A stretch of DNA of 45,576 bases from Prochlorococcus sp. AG-409-D14 (GTDB taxonomy: Bacteria; Cyanobacteriota; Cyanobacteriia; PCC-6307; Cyanobiaceae): contig QCJR01000004.1 of assembly GCA_003215895.1 (NCBI GenBank), positions 73,456-119,031 of the forward strand. Reading direction: 5' to 3'. The notes under the pieces were generated by a model. That model was given only the letters and a program-made list of their open reading frames with translations, was not told where the DNA came from and did not search any database. Numbering within the stretch: the stretch's first letter is position 1; each line of letters begins with the position of its first letter. Below are positions 38,673 through 45,576 of this stretch, one piece after another. Made by a program: the position numbers and the translations under genes.

Positions 38673-39320
38673 ATGAATTCTAACAATCAAAAAATAATAA
38701 TAGATATAGAGGATAGTAAATATCTAAATTGGAAAATAGATTTAAAAAATAAATTAAAGATTCTAAAATCAAACAATTTAGAAATAGATTCTAAAAATCT
38801 TGACCTTTCATGTAAGGACATATCAGCAATAATAGCAATCGCGAATCAGTATAATTGTGAAATTATTGGTTTTTATTCAACATCTCCCAAGACGATTGTA
38901 AGTTCTCAATCACTAGGTTATAAATCTCAACTTATTATTAAAAATTCTTCAAAAAATAATTCAGATATAAATAACAAAAATCTAAATTTATCAAAAACTC
39001 ATTTTCATCAAGGGACTGTCAGGTCAGGAGAATATCTTGAAAGTTCTGGTGATTTGCTAATCCTTGGAGATGTTAATCCAGGTGCAAAAGTTAGTGCAGA
39101 AGGAAATATTATTATTTGGGGAAGACTTCTTGGGATTGCCCATGCAGGCAGCAAAGGTAACTCTAAGGCAACTATATCCGCCCTTCAACTTAGACCTGTT
39201 CAACTAAGAATCGCTAAAAAAATTGCTAGAGGTCCTAAGGAGAAACTTCAACTTGGTCTTGCAGAGCAAGCAAGAATCGATTTCGGAGAAATTATAATTT
39301 CCCCGCTCGAAACTACCTAA
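38673..39320 (+). CDS. minC: Septum-site determining protein MinC
   Basis: FtsZ inhibitor of the Min system. The C-terminal beta-helix domain is well conserved (about 110-205: THFHQGTVRSGEYLESSGDL, LGDVNPGAKVSAEGNIIIWG, LLGIAHAGSKGN, ISALQLRPVQLRIA). The N-terminal ~105 residues are Asn/Lys/Ile-rich and only weakly like MinC-N, the FtsZ-blocking part, as I would expect in a short cyanobacterial MinC. 215 aa. First of minC-minD-minE. Confidence 0.93.
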   Translation: MNSNNQKIIIDIEDSKYLNWKIDLKNKLKILKSNNLEIDSKNLDLSCKDISAIIAIANQYNCEIIGFYSTSPKTIVSSQSLGYKSQLIIKNSSKNNSDINNKNLNLSKTHFHQGTVRSGEYLESSGDLLILGDVNPGAKVSAEGNIIIWGRLLGIAHAGSKGNSKATISALQLRPVQLRIAKKIARGPKEKLQLGLAEQARIDFGEIIISPLETT

Positions 39321-39482
39321 TTAGAAAACTCAATCAGAATTGATTGTAGACAAAAAACAAGAAACAATCCGTTCAAAAGTCTTAGACATGTCTTCAAAAG
39401 CAAACCCAATCCAACAGATCTGACAATAAAGCTTTTTTCTCCATCAAAATCGAATTAAAGTTTGAAGATTCTAAGGAGGTAC

Positions 39483-40298
39483 GTGGCAACAGATACACGC
39501 GTCATTCTTATTTGCTCAGGGAAGGGTGGGGTCGGCAAGACAACACTGACAGCTAATCTTGGCATTTCACTAGCAAGGCAGGGACTAACCACTGCTGTTT
39601 TAGATGCAGACTTTGGTCTGAGAAATTTGGATTTACTATTAGGTCTTGAAAATCGAATTGTTTATACGGCACAAGAAGTCCTAGAGGAAGAATGCAGACT
39701 TGATCAAGCCTTAGTGAAGCACAAGCAAGAATCGAATCTATCTTTACTTCCTGCTGGGAATCCAAGAATGCTTGATTGGCTAAAACCCGATGATATGAAG
39801 CGAATAGTCGATATGTTAAAAGAACAGTTCAATTACGTTTTAATTGACTGCCCTGCAGGAGTTGAAGATGGATTTAAAAATGCTATGGCAGCCTCTCAAG
39901 AAGCAATTGTAGTTACCAATCCTGAGGTATCAGCAGTAAGAGATGCAGACAGAGTAATTGGTTTGCTTAATACAAATTCTATTAAACCAGTCCAGTTAGT
40001 TCTTAATAGAGTTAGGCCAAAAATGATGGCCAACCAAGAAATGCTTTCTATAGATGATGTGACTGACATTTTAGCCTTACCTTTACTTGGCCTTGTGCTA
40101 GAGGATGAACAGGTAATTGTCAGTACAAACCGAGGAGAGCCTCTAACTTTAAATAGCCTTAATTCTCCAGCAGCTAAATGTTATCTAAATATTGCAAAGA
40201 GATTACAAGGAGAAGATATTCCACTTATTGATCCAGCAAAGGAGAGTTCTGGATTTGGTGCGAAATTTAGAAGACTAATGCAAACAAAAATTTTCTAA
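39483..40298 (+). CDS. minD: Septum-site determining ATPase MinD
   Basis: Membrane-cycling deviant Walker ATPase that recruits MinC and is displaced by MinE. Walker [17 protein letters not shown] with signature Lys14 and Lys19, [32 protein letters not shown], and a C-terminal amphipathic tail ([15 protein letters not shown]). The start is GTG 39483, giving 271 aa and [16 protein letters not shown]; a TTG at 39462 is in frame but lies upstream of the strong AAGGAGGT at 39473-39480. The spacing of 3 bases from GGAGG to GTG is short. Confidence 0.96.
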   Translation: MATDTRVILICSGKGGVGKTTLTANLGISLARQGLTTAVLDADFGLRNLDLLLGLENRIVYTAQEVLEEECRLDQALVKHKQESNLSLLPAGNPRMLDWLKPDDMKRIVDMLKEQFNYVLIDCPAGVEDGFKNAMAASQEAIVVTNPEVSAVRDADRVIGLLNTNSIKPVQLVLNRVRPKMMANQEMLSIDDVTDILALPLLGLVLEDEQVIVSTNRGEPLTLNSLNSPAAKCYLNIAKRLQGEDIPLIDPAKESSGFGAKFRRLMQTKIF

Positions 40299-40302
40299 AG
40301 CA

Positions 40303-40650
40303 ATGGCAATGACACTTAGAGACATTATCAACAAGTTACTACGTAGACAACCTGCTAGCGCTAGCACTGCCAGAGAGAGGTTACAACTTGTTTTAGCTCA
40401 TGATCGATCAGATCTTAGTACAGAACTTTTAGATCAAATGAGAAAAGAAATACTTGAAGTGGTAGCAAAGTATGTAGAGATAGATGTGAATGAAGGCGCA
40501 GTAAGTCTTGAGACTGAAGATCGAATGACAGCATTAGTTGCTAACCTCCCAATAAAAAGAACCATGTCTGGTCAAATCAAGCTTAAAGAGCCCAAGAATC
40601 AGTCAGAAGAAAATTCTAAAGAAATTGAAGGTACAGATCAAAAACTCTAA
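40303..40650 (+). CDS. minE: Cell division topological specificity factor MinE
   Basis: Stimulates MinD ATPase to drive Min oscillation. [19 protein letters not shown] is the N-terminal membrane and MinD-contact region, [17 protein letters not shown] the anti-MinCD helix, and [20 protein letters not shown] the topological domain. The C-terminal tail is charged ([13 protein letters not shown]). 115 aa, a little longer than usual. Starts 4 bp after minD; ATG 40303 or the second ATG at 40309 (TLRDI) are both possible. Confidence 0.94.
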   Translation: MAMTLRDIINKLLRRQPASASTARERLQLVLAHDRSDLSTELLDQMRKEILEVVAKYVEIDVNEGAVSLETEDRMTALVANLPIKRTMSGQIKLKEPKNQSEENSKEIEGTDQKL

Positions 40651-40682
40651 TCAAATAAAAGATGGTATTCATTTTTTAGATG

Positions 40683-40700
40683 ACATCAAAAAGATGTTTT
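40683..40700 (+). terminator. Weak terminator after minE
   Basis: ACATC-AAAAA-GATGT with TTTT following, 32 bp after the minE stop. The 5-bp stem is weak. Confidence 0.35.
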
Positions 40701-40772
40701 AAAAACTATTTTCAACAAATTTCTTATATGGATTAACTTTTATATTACTTTCTTAGGTAAGATGCAAAGATT

Positions 40773-40844
40773 GCCGGCTTAGCTCAGCGGTAGAGCAGCG
40801 CTTTTGTAAAGCGAAGGTCATCAGTTCAAATCTGTTAGCCGGCA
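40773..40844 (+). tRNA. tRNA-Thr (TGT)
   Basis: 72-nt cloverleaf: acceptor GCCGGCT/AGCCGGC, discriminator A, anticodon loop TTTGTAA (anticodon TGT). The first pair of the anticodon stem (G-A) and one T-stem pair (T-T) are mismatched, so the fold is a bit weak but the T loop TTCAAAT is canonical. CCA not encoded. Confidence 0.92.
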
Positions 40845-40868
40845 TTTTAAAAACCCAAACTAAAAGAG

Positions 40869-41027
40869 CTATTGAGATTTACCAGAAATTACCCAAATTA
40901 AAAAAACTGCAAAAAGTGGGCTAAAAAATTTTAATTGAAAAATCCAATCAAAACTAATTATTGGGAGTCTGAAAAGCCACCAAAAAATAGATTGCACCAA
41001 TAAAACTATTAAAAACAAATAAATCAT
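40869..41027 (-). CDS. Hypothetical 52-aa two-helix membrane peptide
   Basis: ATG at 41027 lies 3 bases after the tsaC stop, suggesting translational coupling. The product is strongly hydrophobic: IYLFLIVLLVQSIFWWLF (about 2-19), a short Asp/Trp linker (ISFDWIFQ), then FFSPLFAVFLIWVIS (about 34-48). It has no Lys/Arg except a few at ends and no known family. Composition and position make chance less likely. Confidence 0.55.
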   Translation of the reverse strand: MIYLFLIVLLVQSIFWWLFRLPIISFDWIFQLKFFSPLFAVFLIWVISGKSQ

Positions 41028-41030
41028 TAG

Positions 41031-41636
41031 TTACTTTTGTTTGAAAATGACTGCACCAGGCCTTAACAAATTCCACTTCCCCTTTTCCCATTCAATAACT
41101 GTGCTTGCCATGCCAGAAGAATTTGGCCAAGGTATAGGAGCCAGCATTGGAATACCTGGGAATTGAATCGAGGCTTCATTTGCATCTTTAGCAGGTTCTT
41201 CTCCAGAAATATTTGCACTTGTAGTTGCAAGAGGACCAGTTTTCATAAGCAAATCTCTAGCAAGTCTTAAAGCGGGTACTCTGAAACCAACAGAATTTGA
41301 ATTGCCATTCAAATTCTCAGAAAAATTTCCTATTGTTGGCAAAACCATTGTTAACGCCCCAGGCCAATAGATTTTTGCCAATTTCAAGCCTTCTTCTAGA
41401 GCACAAGGATGAACAAATTCAAACAAATCATCCAAACAAGCTCCCATTAATATAAGCGGCTTACTTGAAGGCCTTTTCTTAATAGTCCATATTTTTTTTG
41501 AGTATTCTGGGTACGAACAAAGTGCTGGCAAAGTATCAGTAGGGAATAAAGCTAAAGATCCATGTTGCAACTTTAAAGCTAAATCAGAAACTCCTAATTG
41601 CTGCGTGATCATTTCATTTTCTACGGCAAATTGCAT
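41031..41636 (-). CDS. tsaC: Threonylcarbamoyl-AMP synthase (TsaC/YrdC family)
   Basis: Makes threonylcarbamoyl-AMP for t6A37 modification of ANN-decoding tRNAs. YrdC core: LQHGSLALFPTDTLPALC, KKIWTIKKRPSSKPLIL, YWPGALTMVLP, SVGFRVPALRLARDLL, GPLATTSANISGEEPAKD. ATG 41636 gives 201 aa; a GTG at 41651 is in frame. The gene overlaps the end of prmC by about 23 bp. A tRNA-modification role and the neighbouring translation-factor methylase fit a translation-related pair. Confidence 0.9.
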   Translation of the reverse strand: MQFAVENEMITQQLGVSDLALKLQHGSLALFPTDTLPALCSYPEYSKKIWTIKKRPSSKPLILMGACLDDLFEFVHPCALEEGLKLAKIYWPGALTMVLPTIGNFSENLNGNSNSVGFRVPALRLARDLLMKTGPLATTSANISGEEPAKDANEASIQFPGIPMLAPIPWPNSSGMASTVIEWEKGKWNLLRPGAVIFKQK

Positions 41637-42486
41637 AGCGCTTGATTCCACTTAAATCTTTTTCAAAAGAAACTTCTTCCATTCCAATATTCTTCATAAA
41701 ACTAGTTATCTTTTCACTTTGATCATAATGATGTTCAAGAATTAACCAACCTCCTTTAGCAAGTCCATTTAATGCCCCAAGGATAATTTTCCGAGAAGCA
41801 TTCATTCCATCCTCTCCACCATCCAAAGCTATAAGTGGCTCATGATTTTTAACAACTGGTTCTAAGTCTTCAATCAAATCAGAAGGGATATAAGGCGGAT
41901 TACTTAAAACCAAATCAAAACTTCCCCACAATTTTTCTAAAGGTTCCCACCAATCTCCTAAAAAGAATTTTACATTCGATTGTGGGACAAGAATTTCTAA
42001 ATTTCGCTTTGCTAGTTGCAATGCACCTTTACTTATGTCAACGGCATGACCTTTCCAATTAGGAAGGGATTTAGCCAAAGATATTGCAATAGGACCAGAC
42101 CCAGTTCCAAGATCAGCCCACCTACCAGCATTAATATTATCAACTTTTTTCAAAGCAATATCAATCAAAAACTCTGTTTCTTGTCTAGGGATAAGAGCAT
42201 GAGCTGAAACCTCCAACTCAAAATCTCTCCAAGGGCATTTAGAAATTAGATATTGGAGGGGAGTATTATCTTTTAAATGAGATTCCCAAATTACTTCTAT
42301 TTCTTCAATTGGAATTTCTAAGGAAAAACATTTATCAGGATTCAAAATTATATTTTGCAACTTTCTCCAAGAAACTCCAGCTGCGATATCTAAAAGCCAA
42401 TCAAAATCAACTTTTCTTCCTCCTTTAAGCATCATGCTTCTTCTCCAATGAAGAAAAGTATTACCAGAAATAGAATTAACAACCAT
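41614..42486 (-). CDS. prmC: Release factor glutamine methyltransferase
   Basis: Methylates the GGQ glutamine of release factors. The N-terminal helical domain (SISGNTFLHWRR, DFDWLLDIAAGVSW) is followed by QYLISKCPWRDFEL, LIPRQETEFLID, the SAM site LGTGSGPIAISLAK, and catalytic LVLSNPPYIPSDLIEDL. 290 aa, normal. The start ATG at 42486 directly abuts the upstream thioesterase stop (42487); its end overlaps tsaC. Confidence 0.95.
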   Translation of the reverse strand: MVVNSISGNTFLHWRRSMMLKGGRKVDFDWLLDIAAGVSWRKLQNIILNPDKCFSLEIPIEEIEVIWESHLKDNTPLQYLISKCPWRDFELEVSAHALIPRQETEFLIDIALKKVDNINAGRWADLGTGSGPIAISLAKSLPNWKGHAVDISKGALQLAKRNLEILVPQSNVKFFLGDWWEPLEKLWGSFDLVLSNPPYIPSDLIEDLEPVVKNHEPLIALDGGEDGMNASRKIILGALNGLAKGGWLILEHHYDQSEKITSFMKNIGMEEVSFEKDLSGIKRYAICRRK

Positions 42487-42939
42487 TTAAATTTTAGGAC
42501 CCTCTTCTAGCAGTAAAAAAAATTTCTTAATTTCAGGAGGCACTTGTCTTACTAATTTTATTGAATCTTTTTCTTTTCTGATCAGAACTAATTCTATCAA
42601 TGCTTCTGCTCCAATATCACCATTTACTTTTAAAAACAAAGTTTTACACTTAAGTTTTATTTTATTTACAAGATTAAATTGACTTTTTAACAATAATTTT
42701 TCACCATGTGTAAAAGATATTTTATATTTAATCTGAGCTGAAATTACAGGTATTTCATATCCTTTTTTAGATAATGTTGAATATGTTATTCCAACTTTAT
42801 TCAAAGCATCAATTCTCCCCTCTTCTAGGAAATTAAAGTAAGACCCATGCCACATTATTCCTGCATGATCAGTGTGCTGAGGAAGAATTGTTTTAGTTAA
42901 ATTCCACTCTTTTTTTTTAGTAAATTTATTCAAAAGCAA
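42487..42939 (-). CDS. Hotdog-fold acyl-CoA thioesterase
   Basis: Hotdog thioesterase of the 4-hydroxybenzoyl-CoA type. The catalytic segment ILPQHTDHAGIMWHGSYFNF places the Asp, and EEGRIDALNKVGI follows, then AQIKYKISFTHGEKLLL. 150 aa. In Synechocystis a homologue (Slr0204) hydrolyses DHNA-CoA for phylloquinone; that role is a reasonable inference here. Start is TTG at 42939 or the next in-frame TTG. Next upstream minus-strand gene is psbM, 126 bp away. Confidence 0.82.
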   Translation of the reverse strand: MLLNKFTKKKEWNLTKTILPQHTDHAGIMWHGSYFNFLEEGRIDALNKVGITYSTLSKKGYEIPVISAQIKYKISFTHGEKLLLKSQFNLVNKIKLKCKTLFLKVNGDIGAEALIELVLIRKEKDSIKLVRQVPPEIKKFFLLLEEGPKI

Positions 42940-43065
42940 ACATTATCTACTAAGCGTATAATCAGATAAAAAATTTTTCCAGCAGTAACTCATAAGCAAA
43001 GCTCAACAATTATTAGGATCTCAGGGACTTACCCGAGATCGTTATTTATCAAAAAAATTCCTCGA

Positions 43066-43224
43066 TTACTTTTTAGGTTCAGGGCTCAATCTACCTTTAC
43101 TTGAATCTGAATAAAAGCTTGATTTCTCACCTTCGCTGGTGGAGACAAATAAACCAATGAGAAAGATGGTTGGTACGCCAACAAATAAAAGACTTGCGGC
43201 AAATCCAAAACTAGTGGTTTCCAT
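43066..43224 (-). CDS. psbM: Photosystem II protein M, with C-terminal extension
   Basis: Small PSII subunit at the dimer interface. METTSFGFAASLLFVGVPTI and FLIGLFVSTSEG match PsbM, a single membrane helix. At 52 aa it has about 18 extra residues after the usual end (KSSFYSDSSKGRLSPEPKK), a hydrophilic stromal tail; picocyanobacterial PsbM proteins are commonly of this size. The start is ATG 43224; an upstream frame extension to 43248 is not needed. Confidence 0.9.
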   Translation of the reverse strand: METTSFGFAASLLFVGVPTIFLIGLFVSTSEGEKSSFYSDSSKGRLSPEPKK

Positions 43225-43708
43225 AACCGAGGTTTTTACTCTGAACAATTTTACTGAAACAAACTATATATCCCTTCAGCAATAAAACTGAGATTTGGAT
43301 CAAAGAGATGGAGATTTTGTAATTTGCCGAAAAATTTCCCCTACAAAAAAGTTGATAGAGATATTTAGATTTTTATATGGCTTTAAAGAAATTTTGAGAA
43401 ATAATCGTTTTGAAATGAATTTGATCACAGCATTTTCATTTTTTTTAAACCGGATTTAATAAAAAAACGACTTAAAATGACAAAAACAATTTAATTTCCA
43501 AAATTTCTTCTTTTTTTCTTTTTTTTTCTTTTTCCTAGTCTAGCACTGGGTATTTAGGAATTTAAGAGTCCCAAAACAAGCTAGATTTCATCCAAGAGTG
43601 TCAAAAGTCATTTCAGGTGTCCGCATCCTGTGCATTAACTCAAGCAATACCATTTACGATCATGCGAGTCTTGCTGCATTAAGCAGCATCGTTATACGAA
43701 CCTGACCC
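43225..43708. promoter_or_regulatory. psbM/psbB intergenic promoter region
   Basis: 484 bp without a gene. It must hold the divergent promoters of psbM and psbB. It has a pyrimidine tract of about 30 bases (43506-43536) and a 6-bp hairpin (43672-43688) 20 bases before the psbB ATG. No single promoter is obvious; TAT-type -10 options are many in this AT-rich stretch. Confidence 0.6.
43672..43688 (+). promoter_or_regulatory. Hairpin in the psbB leader
   Basis: TGCTGC and GCAGCA (43672-43677, 43683-43688) with a 5-nt loop, 20 nt upstream of the psbB start. It could affect translation or mRNA stability of psbB. Confidence 0.35.
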
Positions 43709-45232
43709 ATGGGATTGCCCTGGTATCGGGTGCACACAGTCGTTATCAACGACCCTGGCCGTCTTCTGGCCGTGCACCTCATGCATACTGCTTTGTTAGC
43801 CGGCTGGGCCGGCTCAATGGCCTTATATGAATTGGCCATTTTTGATCCTTCTGATCCAGTACTTAATCCAATGTGGCGCCAAGGCATGTATGTCATGCCC
43901 TTTATGGCCCGCTTAGGAATTACAGGCAGCTGGAATGGATGGGATATAACCGGTGCAACCGGAGTTGACCCCGGCTTCTGGAGCTTCGAAGGGGTTGCTG
44001 CAGCTCATATAGTTTTCAGTGGTCTTTTGATGCTTGCTGCTGTCTGGCACTGGACATACTGGGACCTTGAATTGTGGGAGGATTCCCGCACTGGAGAACC
44101 AGCTTTAGATCTACCAAGAATTTTTGGCATACATCTTTTCTTAGCTGGCTTAACATGCTTTGGTTTTGGAGCATTCCATTGCTCAACTGTTGGTATATGG
44201 GTTTCTGATCCATATGGATTAACAGGGCATGTCGAGAAAGTTGCTCCCGTTTGGGGGGCGGAAGGATTTAATCCATTTAATGCCGGAGGTATTGTCGCTA
44301 ATCACATTGGGGCAGGACTTTTAGGAATTATTGGTGGAATATTCCATATCACAAATAGACCTGGAGAAAGGCTTTATAGAGCTTTAAAACTAGGAAGTCT
44401 CGAAGGTGTACTAGCCAGTGCACTAGCTGCAGTTCTATTTGTATCTTTCGTAGTTTCTGGAACCATGTGGTACGGATCTGCTACAACTCCAGTTGAATTA
44501 TTTGGCCCTACTAGATATCAATGGGATTCTGGTTATTTCAAAACAGAAATCAATCGCAGAGTTCAAGATTCTATGAATGATGGTGCTTCTAAAGCCGAAG
44601 CTTACGCATCCATTCCTGAGCAACTTGCTTTCTATGACTATGTTGGAAATAGTCCTGCAAAGGGAGGTCTATTTAGAGTTGGAGCAATGGTTAATGGCGA
44701 CGGTGTTCCAAGTGGATGGCAAGGTCACATATCATTTACTGATAGTGCAGGAAATGACTTAGAAGTAAGAAGAATTCCTAATTTCTTTGAAAACTTCCCT
44801 GTCATTCTTGAAGACAAGGATGGAAATGTTAAAGCTGACATTCCTTTCCGTCGAGCAGAGGCTAAGTATTCAATCGAACAAACAGGTGTCACAGCAACTG
44901 TTTATGGTGGTGAATTAAATGGACAAACATTTAACGATCCAGTAATAGTAAAGCGTCTAGCTAGAAAGGCTCAACTTGGAGAAGCCTTCAAGTTTGACAG
45001 GGATCGTTACAAGTCAGATGGTGTATTCAGAAGCTCTCCAAGAGCATGGTTCACCTACGCACACTTGTGTTTTGGCTTGTTATTCCTATTTGGCCACTGG
45101 TGGCACGCCGCAAGGACTCTCTTTGGTGACAGATTCTCAGGAATCGATCCAGAGCTTGGTGATCAGGTCGAGTTTGGTCTCTTCAAAAAACTTGGAGACG
45201 AATCAACCCGCCGAGTCCCTGGTCGGGCGTAA
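43709..45232 (+). CDS. psbB: Photosystem II CP47 chlorophyll-binding protein
   Basis: Core antenna of PSII. Starts [20 protein letters not shown] at ATG 43709; six membrane helices carry paired His ligands ([88 protein letters not shown]). The long lumenal loop E between helices 5 and 6 is present (residues ~255-450), and the C-terminus is [17 protein letters not shown]. 507 aa is normal. psbT follows 36 bp later. Confidence 0.98.
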   Translation: MGLPWYRVHTVVINDPGRLLAVHLMHTALLAGWAGSMALYELAIFDPSDPVLNPMWRQGMYVMPFMARLGITGSWNGWDITGATGVDPGFWSFEGVAAAHIVFSGLLMLAAVWHWTYWDLELWEDSRTGEPALDLPRIFGIHLFLAGLTCFGFGAFHCSTVGIWVSDPYGLTGHVEKVAPVWGAEGFNPFNAGGIVANHIGAGLLGIIGGIFHITNRPGERLYRALKLGSLEGVLASALAAVLFVSFVVSGTMWYGSATTPVELFGPTRYQWDSGYFKTEINRRVQDSMNDGASKAEAYASIPEQLAFYDYVGNSPAKGGLFRVGAMVNGDGVPSGWQGHISFTDSAGNDLEVRRIPNFFENFPVILEDKDGNVKADIPFRRAEAKYSIEQTGVTATVYGGELNGQTFNDPVIVKRLARKAQLGEAFKFDRDRYKSDGVFRSSPRAWFTYAHLCFGLLFLFGHWWHAARTLFGDRFSGIDPELGDQVEFGLFKKLGDESTRRVPGRA

Positions 45233-45268
45233 GTCAGGATTCTTTACCCACATATACCGAGAACCTAG

Positions 45269-45364
45269 ATGGAAGCATTCTCTTACACGCTAATCCTTAC
45301 ATTGGCACTTGTAACGCTATTCTTTGCTGTTGCATTTCGTGATCCTCCGAAATACGACAAGTAA
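45269..45364 (+). CDS. psbT: Photosystem II protein T
   Basis: 31-aa PSII subunit, one membrane helix: [20 protein letters not shown], then the stromal tail [10 protein letters not shown]. The conserved psbB-psbT order, with a strong terminator at 45374-45405 right after the stop, indicates a two-gene transcript. Confidence 0.96.
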   Translation: MEAFSYTLILTLALVTLFFAVAFRDPPKYDK

Positions 45365-45373
45365 AATAACAAT

Positions 45374-45405
45374 AAAAAAAGCCCTGAAAATTCAGGGCTT
45401 TTTTT
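45374..45405 (+). terminator. Terminator of psbB-psbT
   Basis: GCCCTGAA/TTCAGGGC (45381-45388, 45391-45398) flanked by A7 and T7, extending the stem to 15 bp. 9 bp after the psbT stop; the symmetry may also stop minus-strand transcripts. Confidence 0.93.
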
Positions 45406-45471
45406 ATTGTTTGGAGTCTATATTAAAATTTTTATAAATTTAATTTTCAGTACAATTAAAATATTTTAAGT

Positions 45472-45496
45472 AAAAAAGTAGATTTATTTAATCTAC
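45472..45496 (-). terminator. Minus-strand intrinsic terminator before nrdR
   Basis: GTAGATT/AATCTAC (45478-45484, 45490-45496) with a 5-nt loop. On the minus strand six T residues follow (45477-45472); on the plus strand CCCC follows. So it would stop a transcript coming from the right, opposite nrdR. Confidence 0.55.
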
Positions 45497-45553
45497 CCCT
45501 TCTCAGAAGCCAAATAAATGTTTAAAGTTAGATAAATCATCAAAAAGGGCTGC

Positions 45554-45576
45554 ATGCAGTGCCCATCTTGTCAAAA
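45554..45576 (+). CDS. nrdR: Start of transcriptional repressor NrdR (cut by window end)
   Basis: ATG at 45554 opens MQCPSCQ, the first half of the NrdR zinc ribbon; the rest lies beyond the window. NrdR represses ribonucleotide reductase genes. psbT-nrdR neighbours fit my recollection of picocyanobacterial gene order. Only 7 codons are visible. Confidence 0.7.

Noticed and set aside
39331-39346. 6-bp palindrome between minC and minD
   Set aside because: Short, no T-run, and such palindromes occur often by chance in AT-rich DNA.
43660-44213. Minus frames opposite psbB
   Set aside because: Shadow frames of a highly conserved gene; psbB explains the region fully.

Overview
The window comes from a marine picocyanobacterium, almost certainly Prochlorococcus (my inference; a low-GC, low-light-I/NATL-like strain is the best guess). 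Evidence: AT-rich sequence, very compact gene packing, genes for photosystem I (psaE), photosystem II (psbB, psbT, psbM) and cytochrome b6f (petB, petD), a cyanobacterial PipX/YggS pair, SepF and MinCDE, a cyanobacterial rRNA operon with tRNA-Ile and tRNA-Ala in the spacer, and a Yfr2-type small RNA.

Layout. 1-2491 (+): sulfur amino-acid genes, a cut-off cystathionine gamma-synthase-like gene and cysK. 2501-8472 (-): lipB, acyl-ACP/acyl-CoA synthetase, ylqD, pyruvate dehydrogenase E2 and queA, a lipid/lipoate/pyruvate-flavoured run. 8455-11928 (+): long-form raiA/hpf, a deoC-like gene, recO and a GT4 glycosyltransferase. 11819-16644 (-): proC, sepF, yggS, pipX, an ECF transporter T subunit and der. 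16972-19795: dus (+), then cobI, a miaE-like gene and aroQ (-). 19904-20068: tRNA-Tyr and tRNA-Thr(GGT). 20132-22889: a very AT-rich island with fragments of decayed genes, a Yfr2-family ncRNA, a DUF4278 micro-protein, a VTT-domain membrane protein and an orphan one-TM protein. 22890-27508: aldehyde dehydrogenase, LysM protein, ParB-like-HTH protein (-), psaE and mutM. 27556-32746 (-): complete rRNA operon with its promoter at about 33264-33293. 33385-34836: GH100 invertase. 34833-36025 (-): petD and petB. 36094-40650 (+): ctpA, HD hydrolase, minC, minD, minE; then tRNA-Thr(TGT). 40869-42939 (-): a 52-aa membrane peptide, tsaC, prmC and a hotdog thioesterase. 43066-43224 (-): psbM. 43709-45364 (+): psbB and psbT. 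45554 to end: start of nrdR.

Most of the window is ordinary core genome. The least explained part is 20132-22889, just downstream of two tRNA genes. It holds at least one frame-broken gene (20257-20423), several orphan open frames and a clear structured RNA (21012-21105). Other points worth checking: the DeoC-like protein has Gln where the Schiff-base Lys should be; the glycosyltransferase runs 110 bp into proC tail to tail; long pairings flank 16S and 23S in the rRNA precursor; and a dyad overlaps the rRNA promoter -35 box. I found no CRISPR array, insertion sequence, prophage or defence cassette.
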